DNA from: Flagellimonas aequoris
GTDB taxonomy: Bacteria > Bacteroidota > Bacteroidia > Flavobacteriales > Flavobacteriaceae
Length of the DNA stretch: 64,000 bases
Direction of reading: 5' to 3'
Assembly (NCBI RefSeq): GCF_003584165.1
Contig: NZ_QXFJ01000031.1
Coordinates: 193,851-257,850 of the forward strand
Part shown: positions 24,242-32,846 of the stretch, one piece after another
How positions within the stretch are numbered: the stretch's first letter is position 1
How the letters are laid out: each line of letters opens with the position of its first letter
Made by a program: the position numbers and the translations under genes
The notes under the pieces: model-generated
What the model saw: the letters and a program-made list of their open reading frames with translations, nothing else
Database searches by the model: none
What the model was told of the DNA's origin: nothing

Positions 24242-26692
24242 TTATAGGATGCCGCCGCCACCTTGCTTGGTGTTGTCGTCCCTTCGCTTACGCTGTTTTG
24301 CGCGGTTCTTGCCACTTCCAAAACGATAGGAAAGACCTACATAAACATTGTTGCTCTCCCAATTAAAGGCGCCTTCCTGTGCGTAGGGGTAATCCCCTTC
24401 AAAGGCAAAACGCATGGTGTTGAAAATATCATTGTAATTAAAACTGATGGTTCCCTTGCCATCATCAAAACTGTAGCGGGCACCCAAGTTTACAAAATAC
24501 ATGGGATTGGCATCAAATTGGATGCTCTTGTTTCTGCCCCGATAAAATCCGAAAGCTTGCAGGGTCAATTTTTTGGTCACGGTGAAACTGTTGTTCATCC
24601 TCAGGTTCCAGGCCGTGTTGTCCACTTTAACCTGCTCCGTTACAATATCATCCTCTGTAGCATTGGGATCGGTAGTGTCCAATGTTTCTGAAAAGCCTCT
24701 TTGGGTTTGGGAGTACATATCAAAACTACCGTTAATGCTCCACCATTTTAAAGGCCTGTAATTTCCAGAAACCTCTACACCATAGGCTGATGTTTTATCA
24801 AAGTTGTCATAGGTGAGGATGGTCTTGTTCAGGTCCAAACGATCCACATATAAAGCCCTGTTGATTTCGTCGGAAATACTTCGGTAGAACACCCCTGAGG
24901 TTATGCTACCGTTTTTGAGCCTTCGGGTATAGTTCAGTTCATAGGAACTGGTAAACTGGGGCACCAAGTTTGGGTTACCGAAAGAAGAGATCAACGGTGT
25001 GGCAAATTCCCTGATGGGGTTTACCTGGTCCAAACCGGGTCGATCCACCCTTCTGCTATAGCTTACCTGCAATTGGTCTTTTTCATTTGGACTATAGGTC
25101 ACGAATGCCGAAGGGTACAGCTGCGTATACTTATCGGTAAAGGCACGCACCGCATTGGTGTCCGCTTTTACCTCTACATCCTCGATCCGTACGCCCATTT
25201 GATAAGACCATTTTTTATAGGTCTGTCCAAAAGTGGCATAAGCGGAATAAATGTCCATAGCGTAAATAAACTTGGTGGAAGGCGTGGGAACCAAGTTTCC
25301 TTGTGAGTTGAAGGATTGTCCGGTTGATGAATAATCCACTTTCGACTCAAAATTCCTTGACTGCAACCCAAGCTCCAGTTTGGAAATGCTGTCCAACGGA
25401 TTCACATAGTCCAAGTTGGCTGTGGTTTGGGTACGTTTGGTGTCCACAAAATCCTTGTAATTTGGATAAACAACGGCACCAACCGATCTAAAATCGGCAT
25501 CCTGGCCACTGTCGAATAGGTTGTGGTCCACTTCCAGCTCAATGTTATGGCCTTCCTTGCCAAAATCAAGTTTATAATCAAAGTTGTATTGCTCGCTCGT
25601 ATTGTCGGAAAGATCATCAAAATATTGGGTCAGGTTCCTGGAAGGGTCTTCAAAATAGTTGATCGCCACGGTTCCATACCCCTTTCCATCATAAATGTTC
25701 TGATTGGTAAAGAAGGAGATGGTATTCTTCTCGTTCAGGTAAAAATCAACCCCCAATTTGTATAGGTGCGATTTGTTGTTGTTGAGGAAGTCGAATTTTT
25801 GCCGTGAGTTTTCATCTACCCTCAAAATGCTTCCATCGTTTACCCATTTACCGATGTTGTTGCCATAGTTTCCGTAGAAATTGAACTTGCCGTTGCGGTA
25901 GTTCAAATCAATGGAACTGTTGAATTTGGCCTCGATACCCTTGGTTAGGCCCATACTTACGTTTCCGTTGAACCCTATATTGGCATTTTTGTGCAATATG
26001 ATGTTGATGATGCCGCTCATACCTTCTGGATTGTACTTGGCAGAAGGGTTGGTGATCAACTCAATGGATTTAATGGAAGTTGAGGGAATCTGTTTCAACA
26101 ACTGTGCAACCGGCACGTTGGAAAGCTTACCATCTACCATCACACGGACATTCGAATTTCCCCTTAAGGTGATATCCCCGGTTTGGGCATCCACGTTTAC
26201 AGAGGGAATGTTGTTCATGATGTCAGATGCGGAGGCGCCGGAAGTGGTCAGGTCTTTGCCTACGTTGATCACTTTTCTGTCCACCCGTTGTTCAATGGTC
26301 GTTTTTTCGGCAACCACCTCGACCCCCTCAAGGTTTTGGGTCTCTTCCTCCAAGGTGATGGTACCTAGGTTTATATTCCTTTTGTCCTTGGAGATGACCA
26401 GTTTTTGGGAATATGTCTTGTATCCGATAAACTGAACTTCAAAAATGAAATTGCCATCAGGCAGTTTTTTGATGTCAAAAGTTCCGTCCTCCGTGGTAAT
26501 GCCCCCGGTAACGGTTTGGGAACCATCTTCCGATTTAATGACCACAGCAGCATAGGCCACGGGTTGTTTCATGGTGTTGTCCACCACCGTTCCCGAAATG
26601 GAGCCTAAGGCGTCATCGGGATCATTGGCGTTGGAATGTGATGGGAATAGAGCGCACAGAAAGAGTGCAAAAAGTAAGGTCAACTTTTTCAT
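24242..26692 (-). CDS. Outer-membrane beta-barrel receptor of the TonB-dependent type
   Basis: The 816-residue protein has a signal peptide (KKLTLLFALFLCALFPSHSNA). A carboxypeptidase-like regulatory domain follows (about 30-115; GSISGTVVDNTMKQPVAYAAVVIK...G...F.IKKLPDG). Next is a plug-like domain (about 130-235) with KVINVGKDLTTSGASASDIMNNIPSVNVD and RVMVDGK. The last 560 residues form an outer-membrane barrel of the OMP_b-brl_3 type, with VDRPGLDQVNPIREFATP, LNYTRRLKNG and GARYSFDDGKGTISFNYNDIFN. The final tail is Arg/Lys/Gly rich (KNRAKQRKRRDD..) and probably periplasmic. No TonB box was identified with certainty. The ligand is unknown; no lipoprotein partner adjoins it, which argues against a SusCD pair. 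Confidence 0.88.
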   Translation of the reverse strand: MKKLTLLFALFLCALFPSHSNANDPDDALGSISGTVVDNTMKQPVAYAAVVIKSEDGSQTVTGGITTEDGTFDIKKLPDGNFIFEVQFIGYKTYSQKLVISKDKRNINLGTITLEEETQNLEGVEVVAEKTTIEQRVDRKVINVGKDLTTSGASASDIMNNIPSVNVDAQTGDITLRGNSNVRVMVDGKLSNVPVAQLLKQIPSTSIKSIELITNPSAKYNPEGMSGIINIILHKNANIGFNGNVSMGLTKGIEAKFNSSIDLNYRNGKFNFYGNYGNNIGKWVNDGSILRVDENSRQKFDFLNNNKSHLYKLGVDFYLNEKNTISFFTNQNIYDGKGYGTVAINYFEDPSRNLTQYFDDLSDNTSEQYNFDYKLDFGKEGHNIELEVDHNLFDSGQDADFRSVGAVVYPNYKDFVDTKRTQTTANLDYVNPLDSISKLELGLQSRNFESKVDYSSTGQSFNSQGNLVPTPSTKFIYAMDIYSAYATFGQTYKKWSYQMGVRIEDVEVKADTNAVRAFTDKYTQLYPSAFVTYSPNEKDQLQVSYSRRVDRPGLDQVNPIREFATPLISSFGNPNLVPQFTSSYELNYTRRLKNGSITSGVFYRSISDEINRALYVDRLDLNKTILTYDNFDKTSAYGVEVSGNYRPLKWWSINGSFDMYSQTQRGFSETLDTTDPNATEDDIVTEQVKVDNTAWNLRMNNSFTVTKKLTLQAFGFYRGRNKSIQFDANPMYFVNLGARYSFDDGKGTISFNYNDIFNTMRFAFEGDYPYAQEGAFNWESNNVYVGLSYRFGSGKNRAKQRKRRDDNTKQGGGGIL

Positions 26693-27042
26693 GAGTTGTT
26701 CGTTTTTTGATTGATGAATTCGATTGATTGATGATATAGTTAAGACGCCATTGGCCGCGGAATGTTACAGCTTCACCTCATTTTAACATTCTTTAACATT
26801 ATCAAAAAGGATAATTGCCTGACTGTAAGGTTGTCGTTCAAAAAAAGACCAAGGAAAAAAGTTTTGGAAAGAAGAAACCCCGGTAAATTTACCGGGGTTG
26901 ATACATTGATAAGCTATACTAAACACTAACCATTAACTATAAAAAATACAGTCTTACCAATGAAATTTTTTATATATACAATAGACGGATTTTTTTTAAA
27001 ATCGTTACAGTCTATCTTTAAGTTTAACACTAAAATTAACAA
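26693..27042. other. 350-base intergenic region between divergent genes
   Basis: It holds a perfect 24-base GC-cored palindrome (26876-26899) and AT-rich sequence towards the CoA-binding gene. No convincing small open frame or complete promoter was found. Confidence 0.5.
26876..26899. repeat. Perfect 24-base palindrome
   Basis: The half-site AACCCCGGTAAA is followed by its exact reverse complement with no loop. It lies 184 bases from the outer-membrane gene start and 144 from the CoA-binding gene start. No T-run follows on the plus strand and only a weak T-rich run on the minus strand. It could be an operator, or the terminator of an unannotated short RNA. Confidence 0.6.
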
Positions 27043-27402
27043 ATGACAAAAACACTAGTTTTTGGGGCTTCAACAAACCCGGGAAGATACAGTAACATGG
27101 CAGTTCGTAGGTTGGTCGACCAAAATATTGAAACGACCGCATTTGGGATACATGGGGGAACTGTATCTGGGGTACAAATTAAAGACAACTTAGTTGATTT
27201 TCAAAATATTGATACCGTAACTTTATATCTGAACCCAACCCATCAAAGGGAATATTACCAGAAAATCGTGGATTTACGGCCCAGAAGAGTGATTTTTAAC
27301 CCCGGAACCGAAAATCCGGAATTTTATGAAATCCTTGAAAAAGAAGGCATAAAAGTAGAAGTTGCCTGTACTTTGGTCCTGTTGGCTACAGGGCAATACT
27401 AG
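27043..27402 (+). CDS. CoA-binding domain protein
   Basis: The 119-residue protein is a single Rossmann-type CoA-binding domain: VFGASTNPGRYSNMAVRRLVDQ at the N terminus, GVQIKDNLVDFQNIDTVTLYLNPTHQREYYQKIVDL, RRVIFNPGTENPEF and a final EVACTLVLLATGQY. Such small proteins (YccU-like) bind coenzyme A or related ligands, and their role is undefined. It is monocistronic. Its 3' end overlaps the convergent symporter gene by 17 bases (27386-27402), so transcripts from both strands can form an antisense duplex there. Confidence 0.88.
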   Translation: MTKTLVFGASTNPGRYSNMAVRRLVDQNIETTAFGIHGGTVSGVQIKDNLVDFQNIDTVTLYLNPTHQREYYQKIVDLRPRRVIFNPGTENPEFYEILEKEGIKVEVACTLVLLATGQY

Positions 27403-28867
27403 GTTCCAATTCCTTTTTTCTGATCAACCACAGGCCAAAAAAAGTCAGCAATCCATTAAGGGGCAAAAGCTCATAACCCATCTGGTAACCGCCTAAATAG
27501 GAGGCAGGGATATTGGCCACCAAAATGATGATGGTGACCGATAGAACAGCTACAATCCATACATAAGCATCCTTGATCTTGTGCTTGGTAAAAATACCAA
27601 AGGCGAAAAGACCCAAAAGTGGACCATAAGTATAGCCAGCGACCGTAAGCAAGCTATCGATCACATTACTGCTCAAGATATACTTGAAGGCAATGATGAC
27701 AATGATCAACATGATGCTCATACCCACGTGTGCCTGTTTTCGTATTTTTTTCTGTTCTGCCTCCTCTTTCTTTTGAACGTTGAGAAAATCTACGCAAAAC
27801 GAAGTGGTCAAAGAGGTAAGTGCACTATCCGCACTGCTATAAGCGGCAGCGATCAATCCCAGCATGAAAGTGATGGAAAGGGTAAGCCCCAATCCACTAT
27901 TGAGGGCAATTTCTGGGAACAGCAAATCTGTTTTTGGGGTCCCATCCATTAGCGGGATGCCAATTCCGTTTTGTTTGGCATAAATGAACAATAATGCCCC
28001 CAGAAGCATGAACAAAAAAGTGACCCCGACCAATACAAAGCTGAACCAAACCATGTTCTTTTGGGCATCTTTCAGTGATTTGCAGGTGAGGTTCTTTTGC
28101 ATCATATCTTGGTCTAGCCCCGTCATACATATCGTCACGAACATGCCACCCACAAAGGACTTAATAAAATAGTTTCGGTCTAAAAAGTTGTCGGTGACCA
28201 AAAAGGAACTATAGTTTTTCAATTCATCCGACTTAATAAATTCCCCAAAGCTCCATCCCAATTCTTGGTTGATCAAGACAATGGACAGGATAACGGCCAA
28301 TATCATGAAAAGGGTTTGTAATGTATCGGTCCAAACAATGGTCTTTATACCTCCTCTATTGGTATATATCCAAATCAATAAAATGGAAATGACCACCGTA
28401 AACTCAAACCGCACTCCAAGGTCATCAAACACAAACTGCTGCAATACAATGGCGACCAAATATAACCGGAACGCGGCTCCCAAAACCCGAGAAACAAAAA
28501 AGAAAAACGCCCCCGTTTTGTGGCTGACCGTACCGAACCTTTCCAGCAGATACTCATAAATAGAGGTGAGGTTGTATCGGTAATAAAGGGGAAGCAATAC
28601 AAAGGCCACCACAAAATACCCGAAAAGATAGCCTATCACTACTTGCATGTAGGTAAAATGGATGTCCTCCACCCAACCGGGTACCGAGATGAATGTAACA
28701 CCGGAAAGCGAAGCCCCGACCATCCCAAAAGCCACTACATACCAGGGAGATTGTTTTCCTGCTTTAAAAAAATCGGCGTTGGAATCGTTTTTTCCAGTAA
28801 AGTAAGAGATCAATATAAGGACCAAGAAATAAGCACCTATAAGCAAGAGAATCTGAGTGGCTGACAT
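27386..28867 (-). CDS. Sodium:solute symporter family transporter
   Basis: The start at 28867 (MSATQILLLIGAYFLVLILISYFTG) was chosen; a longer frame begins inside the divergent recR gene and adds 50 non-membrane residues. The 493-residue protein has about thirteen membrane helices and SSS family text: FFKAGKQSPWYVVAFGMVGASLSGVTFISVPGW near the sodium site, FVSRVLGAAFRLYLVA, IWIYTNRGGIKTIVWTD, TGLDQDMMQKNLTCKS and GLIAAAYSSADSALTSLTTSF. The last segment is the conserved SSADS site. The substrate is probably a sugar, amino acid or other small organic solute and cannot be assigned. Confidence 0.92.
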   Translation of the reverse strand: MSATQILLLIGAYFLVLILISYFTGKNDSNADFFKAGKQSPWYVVAFGMVGASLSGVTFISVPGWVEDIHFTYMQVVIGYLFGYFVVAFVLLPLYYRYNLTSIYEYLLERFGTVSHKTGAFFFFVSRVLGAAFRLYLVAIVLQQFVFDDLGVRFEFTVVISILLIWIYTNRGGIKTIVWTDTLQTLFMILAVILSIVLINQELGWSFGEFIKSDELKNYSSFLVTDNFLDRNYFIKSFVGGMFVTICMTGLDQDMMQKNLTCKSLKDAQKNMVWFSFVLVGVTFLFMLLGALLFIYAKQNGIGIPLMDGTPKTDLLFPEIALNSGLGLTLSITFMLGLIAAAYSSADSALTSLTTSFCVDFLNVQKKEEAEQKKIRKQAHVGMSIMLIIVIIAFKYILSSNVIDSLLTVAGYTYGPLLGLFAFGIFTKHKIKDAYVWIVAVLSVTIIILVANIPASYLGGYQMGYELLPLNGLLTFFGLWLIRKKELEPSIAL

Positions 28868-28919
28868 AAATGGTATTTGATTTGCAAAGTACGAAAGTAA
28901 ATTGGTAACACTAAAATCG

Positions 28920-28927
28920 TAATTTTG
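28920..28927 (+). promoter_or_regulatory. Candidate -7 box for recR
   Basis: TAATTTTG matches TAnnTTTG and lies 16 bases before the recR ATG. The nearest TTG (28902-28904) is 15 bases upstream, shorter than usual. Confidence 0.35.
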
Positions 28928-28943
28928 TTGGAGATTTGATGCT

Positions 28944-29564
28944 ATGGAATTTTCATCCAAACTATTGGAAAATGCCGTGTACGAAATGTCGCAGTTGCCA
29001 GGAATAGGTAAGCGCACTGCTTTGCGTTTGGTGCTTCATCTGCTCAAACAGCCCGAGGAACGGACGGAGCATTTGACCCATGCCCTTTCCAAGTTGAAAA
29101 ACGAGGTGAACTTTTGCAGGAGCTGCCACAACATCTCGGATACAGAAATCTGTGAGATCTGCGCCAACCCGAAAAGGGACGAGACCTTGGTCTGTGTGGT
29201 GGAGGATATTCGCGATGTGATGGCGATAGAGAACACGTCCCAATATAATGGGTTGTACCATGTGTTGGGCGGCAAGATTTCCCCCATGGAAGGAGTGGGT
29301 CCGCAGGACTTGAACATCGTATCCTTGATCAATAAAGTGAAGGAAGGAAAAGTAAAAGAACTCATCTTTGCCTTGAGTTCCACCATGGAAGGGGATACCA
29401 CCAACTTTTATATCTATAGACAGTTGGAAGGTATGGAGGTAACGACCTCTACGATTGCCAGGGGAATTTCTGTGGGGGATGAACTGGAGTATGCCGATGA
29501 GGTCACCTTGGGACGAAGTATTTTGAACCGGGTACCTTTTGAAAATTCAATGAAGGCCAATTAG
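28944..29564 (+). CDS. recR: Recombination mediator protein RecR
   Basis: The 206-residue protein helps load RecA on gapped DNA with RecF and RecO. Features in order: helix-hairpin-helix (LPGIGKRTALRLVLHLL), a four-cysteine zinc finger (FCRSCHNISDTEICEICAN), and a Toprim domain (VCVVEDIRDVMAIENTSQYNGLYHVLGGKISPMEGVGP) that ends in the conserved SSTMEGDTT and TTSTIARGISVGDELEYADEVTLGRS. Length matches the family (about 200). It starts 76 bases from the divergent symporter gene and is followed by the E2 gene, which has its own promoter box. Confidence 0.96.
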   Translation: MEFSSKLLENAVYEMSQLPGIGKRTALRLVLHLLKQPEERTEHLTHALSKLKNEVNFCRSCHNISDTEICEICANPKRDETLVCVVEDIRDVMAIENTSQYNGLYHVLGGKISPMEGVGPQDLNIVSLINKVKEGKVKELIFALSSTMEGDTTNFYIYRQLEGMEVTTSTIARGISVGDELEYADEVTLGRSILNRVPFENSMKAN

Positions 29565-29614
29565 CTGGATCGCTAAATAATGAACATAAACCAATAATAA
29601 GTGAATTTCTTTAG

Positions 29615-29622
29615 TATTTTTG
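29615..29622 (+). promoter_or_regulatory. Candidate -7 box for the E2 gene
   Basis: TATTTTTG fits TAnnTTTG and lies 37 bases before the ATG at 29660. A -33 TTG at the expected distance was not seen. Confidence 0.45.
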
Positions 29623-29659
29623 CAAAATATAACCTGAAATCACTTTGATAAGTAAGAAT

Positions 29660-31018
29660 ATGTCAAAATTTGAACTGAAATTACCGCAAATGGGAGAAAG
29701 TGTCGCTGAGGCTACCCTTACCACATGGTTGAAGGAAGTGGGCGATACCATTGAACTAGACGAGGCTGTTTTTGAGATTGCCACGGACAAGGTGGATTCT
29801 GAAGTGCCCAGTGAAGTGGAGGGTGTTCTGGTGGAGAAGCGGTTTGACGTAGACGATGTGATAAAAGTAGGAGAGGTGGTCGCCGTGATCCAGGTCAATG
29901 GGGATGTGGAGCTACCAACTGAAGGTTCCAATACAACAAGCACGGTTTCGGAGCCTGCTGAGGAGCCCGTAACGGTTCTTGAAAGCAATATGGCACAGAC
30001 ACAAAAAGCTGTTGCTCCTTCCACACCGGATTTTTCGAGTTCGGATAGATTTTATTCCCCTTTGGTAAAAAACATCGCCAAGGAAGAAGGGGTTTCCATG
30101 GAGGAACTGGAAGCCATTATAGGTACCGGAAGTGAAGGTAGGGTGACCAAAAACGATATTTTGGGGTACTTGGAAAATCGCACCTCCAATGGAAGCGCCA
30201 AACCTGCTGAGGTGCCAGCCATTAAGGAAACCAAGCCGGTGGAGACGGAAGCGAAACCAGTAAAAGAAGTCACGGAGAAACCAAAACCTGCAGCTATACC
30301 TGTGGGCGATGGGGATGAAGTGATTCCGCTTACCCGAATGGGCAAACTGATTGCCCACCATATGGTCGAGAGCATTTCAACCTCGGCACATGTACAGAGT
30401 TTTGTGGAAGTGGATGTGACCAATGTGGTGAACTGGAGGAACAAGGTAAAAAATGCCTTTGAGCAAAGGGAAGGCGAGAAACTTACCTTTACGCCAATAT
30501 TCATGGAAGCCGTGGCCATGGCCTTGAAGAAATTCCCGATGATGAACATTTCATTGGATGGGGACAAGGTCATTAAAAAGAAGCACATCAATTTGGGAAT
30601 GGCAGCAGCCCTTCCCGATGGCAACCTGATTGTGCCCGTAATCAAAAATGCCGACCAACTGAATTTGGTGGGGATGGCCAAGACTGTAAACGATTTGGCC
30701 AACCGTGCCCGCAACAACCAGCTAAAACCGGATGAAGTAAAGGATGGTACATATACCGTGACCAATGTGGGAACCTTCGGAAGTGTTTTTGGTACCCCGA
30801 TTATCAACCAGCCACAAGTAGGTATCTTGGCTTTGGGTGCCATTAGAAAAATTCCATCCGTGATTGAAACAGGTCAAGGAGAATTCATAGGAATCCGCAG
30901 TAAAATGTTCCTTTCCCACAGTTACGATCACCGTGTGGTAAATGGTGCTTTGGGGGGAATGTTTGTAAAAGCAGTGGCAGATTATCTGGAGGCTTGGGAC
31001 GTGAATAGGGAAATCTAA
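29660..31018 (+). CDS. Dihydrolipoamide acyltransferase (E2) of a 2-oxo-acid dehydrogenase complex
   Basis: ATG 29660 was taken rather than a TTG five codons earlier. The 452-residue protein has an N-terminal lipoyl domain (1-75) with the lipoylated Lys44 in ATDKVDSEV. A peripheral-subunit-binding domain follows (about 135-170; SPLVKNIAKEEGVSMEELEAI.GTG..GRVTKNDI), then a Pro/Ala/Lys/Glu linker and the catalytic acyltransferase domain (about 225-452). The catalytic His424 lies in SYDHRVVNGA. The family motif is DHRxxDG, and here the Asp is Asn428. It may belong to a branched-chain or pyruvate-type complex; E1 and E3 genes are not adjacent. Confidence 0.93.
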   Translation: MSKFELKLPQMGESVAEATLTTWLKEVGDTIELDEAVFEIATDKVDSEVPSEVEGVLVEKRFDVDDVIKVGEVVAVIQVNGDVELPTEGSNTTSTVSEPAEEPVTVLESNMAQTQKAVAPSTPDFSSSDRFYSPLVKNIAKEEGVSMEELEAIIGTGSEGRVTKNDILGYLENRTSNGSAKPAEVPAIKETKPVETEAKPVKEVTEKPKPAAIPVGDGDEVIPLTRMGKLIAHHMVESISTSAHVQSFVEVDVTNVVNWRNKVKNAFEQREGEKLTFTPIFMEAVAMALKKFPMMNISLDGDKVIKKKHINLGMAAALPDGNLIVPVIKNADQLNLVGMAKTVNDLANRARNNQLKPDEVKDGTYTVTNVGTFGSVFGTPIINQPQVGILALGAIRKIPSVIETGQGEFIGIRSKMFLSHSYDHRVVNGALGGMFVKAVADYLEAWDVNREI

Positions 31019-31097
31019 GGGAAAACCCCTTTTATTCCCTTCACTATGCTTAACTTTAAGATTTTTAAGCCCCATTTATTCATTCAATGAATTCCGC

Positions 31098-31871
31098 ATG
31101 CAATTACAACTGACCAAACCCATTTGCTTTTTTGATTTGGAAACCACCGGCACCAACGTGGCCAAGGATCGGATTGTTGAGATTTCCATTTTGAAGATTT
31201 TTCCCAATGGGAACAAGGAAAGCAAGACATGGTTGGTAAATCCTGAAATGCCTATTCCGGCTGAATCGGAGGCCATTCACGGCATATCTGATGAAAAGGT
31301 AGCCAACGAGCCCACGTTCAAACAACTGTCCAAGGAAATTTACAAGATGATTCGTGATAGTGATTTGGCGGGTTTTAATTCAGATCGTTTCGATATTCCT
31401 TTATTGGTAGAGGAAATGTTGCGGGCCGATGTGGATTTTGATATGAAGAACATGGTTTCCGTGGATGTGCAGACCATTTTCCATAAAATGGAAAAACGTA
31501 CTTTGGAAGCAGCCTATAAATTCTATTGCGATAAAAGCTTGGATGATGCCCACAGTGCCAAGGCCGATACCATGGCCACTTATGAAGTGCTCTTGGCCCA
31601 GTTGGAAAGGTATCCCGAACTGGAGAACGACATCAAGAAACTGTCGGAATTCACCACACGGAAGCAATCCTTGGATTTTGCAGGGTTTATAGGTCTGGAT
31701 GAAAATGAACAGCCCATATTTTCGTTTGGAAAGCATAAGGGAAGAACCGTGGATGAGGTCATGGAGGCCGAACCTGGTTATTTTGGATGGATTTTGAATG
31801 CCGATTTCCCTTTGTACACCAAAAAAGTATTGACGCAGATCAAGCTGAGCAAGCTCAACAATAAAATATAA
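31098..31871 (+). CDS. DEDD-family 3'-5' exonuclease (DNA polymerase III epsilon-like)
   Basis: The 257-residue protein has an RNase T/DnaQ fold with all metal ligands: Asp13 and Glu15 (FFDLETTGTN), the Asp in GFNSDRFDIPLL, and the His/Asp pair in DDAHSAKADTMATYEVL, of the DEDDh type. The extra C-terminal 60 residues (FIGLDENEQPIFSFGKHKGRTVDEVMEAEPGYFGWILNADFP) form the small domain seen in many bacterial exonucleases of this group (DUF3820-like). Proofreading for the replicase or DNA repair are both possible. It is followed after 25 bases by the FAH-HPt-cinA operon. Confidence 0.9.
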   Translation: MQLQLTKPICFFDLETTGTNVAKDRIVEISILKIFPNGNKESKTWLVNPEMPIPAESEAIHGISDEKVANEPTFKQLSKEIYKMIRDSDLAGFNSDRFDIPLLVEEMLRADVDFDMKNMVSVDVQTIFHKMEKRTLEAAYKFYCDKSLDDAHSAKADTMATYEVLLAQLERYPELENDIKKLSEFTTRKQSLDFAGFIGLDENEQPIFSFGKHKGRTVDEVMEAEPGYFGWILNADFPLYTKKVLTQIKLSKLNNKI

Positions 31872-31896
31872 TACAACATAACTCCCCTAAAACTGA

Positions 31897-32508
31897 ATGA
31901 AACTGATTTGTATTGGGCGTAACTATGTAGATCACATAGACGAACTGAACAACGAGCGTCCTGAGGAACCAGTGGTTTTTATCAAACCCGATTCCGCAAT
32001 ACTTCCAAAAGAACAGGATTTTTATATCCCGGAATTTAGCAACGATGTCCATTATGAGGTAGAGGTCTTGGTGAAGATCAAAAAGGTTGGAAAACATATC
32101 GCCAAGGAATTCGCCCATAAATATTATGATGAAATTGGCCTTGGAATCGATTTTACCGCACGGGACCTTCAATCCAAATTAAAGGCAAAAGGACTGCCCT
32201 GGGAAAAGGCCAAAGGGTTTGATGGCGCCGCAGTGATTGGAAACTGGGTGCCCAAAAGCAAGTTTAAAAGTGTGGATGATTTACGTTTTTCCCTATCCAA
32301 AAACGGGGAGAAGGTCCAAAATGGAAATACAGCTTTGATGCTCTGGAAGATAGATGAGATCATAGCGCATGTATCTACTTACTTTATGTTGAAAAAAGGA
32401 GATATTATATTTACCGGTACCCCTGCGGGTGTTGGTAAAGTAAGCCCAAATGACTACCTTGTCGGTAGCTTGGAAGATGAGAAGCTATTTGAAATTAATG
32501 TAAGATAA
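31897..32508 (+). CDS. Fumarylacetoacetate hydrolase (FAH) family protein
   Basis: The 203-residue protein is the short FAHD1-like form. Visible family text is IGRNYVDHIDELNNERPEEPVVFIKPDSAIL, the metal-binding glutamates in HYEVEVLVKI, and GLGIDFTARDLQSKLKAKGLPWEKAKGFDGAAVIG, ending in the GDIIFTGTPAGVGKV block. Members hydrolyse acylpyruvates or decarboxylate oxaloacetate, and the substrate here is unproven. The last base of its stop (TAATG) starts the HPt gene, showing tight translational coupling with a signalling protein. Confidence 0.93.
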   Translation: MKLICIGRNYVDHIDELNNERPEEPVVFIKPDSAILPKEQDFYIPEFSNDVHYEVEVLVKIKKVGKHIAKEFAHKYYDEIGLGIDFTARDLQSKLKAKGLPWEKAKGFDGAAVIGNWVPKSKFKSVDDLRFSLSKNGEKVQNGNTALMLWKIDEIIAHVSTYFMLKKGDIIFTGTPAGVGKVSPNDYLVGSLEDEKLFEINVR

Positions 32509-32846
32509 TGATTTACAGCCTCGATAAGATAAATGAGATGGCTGAGGGAGATGATGATTTCATAACCTCCGTAATCTCGGTTTTTTTGGAAGAAGTACCT
32601 GAAGATCTGGAAGGATTGGAGAAGGCCATCAATGAAAGGGACCATGAAAGTGTATACAAATTGGCGCACAAAATAAAACCCAATGTGGACATACTGGGCA
32701 TGGAACAGACAAGGGCCATGGCCTTGGAAATCGAAACTATGGGAAAAAGTGTGGCCAGCATGGAGGAAATAGAGGGAAAATTTCCCTTGTTGAAGAAAGA
32801 TATCCTTCAGGTGGTTTCTGAATTAAAGAAAGACTTCAATTTATAG
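32508..32846 (+). CDS. Stand-alone histidine phosphotransfer (HPt) domain protein
   Basis: The 112-residue helical protein has the HPt signature with phosphorylatable His54 in VYKLAHKIKPNVDILGM, preceded by helix text DDFITSVISVFLEEVPEDLEGLEKAI. HPt proteins pass phosphoryl groups between hybrid histidine kinases and response regulators. No kinase or receiver gene is adjacent; instead it is fused in an operon between the FAH gene (1-base overlap) and the cinA gene (no gap). Partner proteins must be elsewhere. The Lys at His+1 and the Asn four residues on are usual for the family. Confidence 0.88.
   Translation: MIYSLDKINEMAEGDDDFITSVISVFLEEVPEDLEGLEKAINERDHESVYKLAHKIKPNVDILGMEQTRAMALEIETMGKSVASMEEIEGKFPLLKKDILQVVSELKKDFNL

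Noticed and set aside
31019..31097. Terminator after the E2 gene
   Set aside because: The AACCCC and GGG-like stretches there do not form a stable stem followed by T, so no terminator is claimed.
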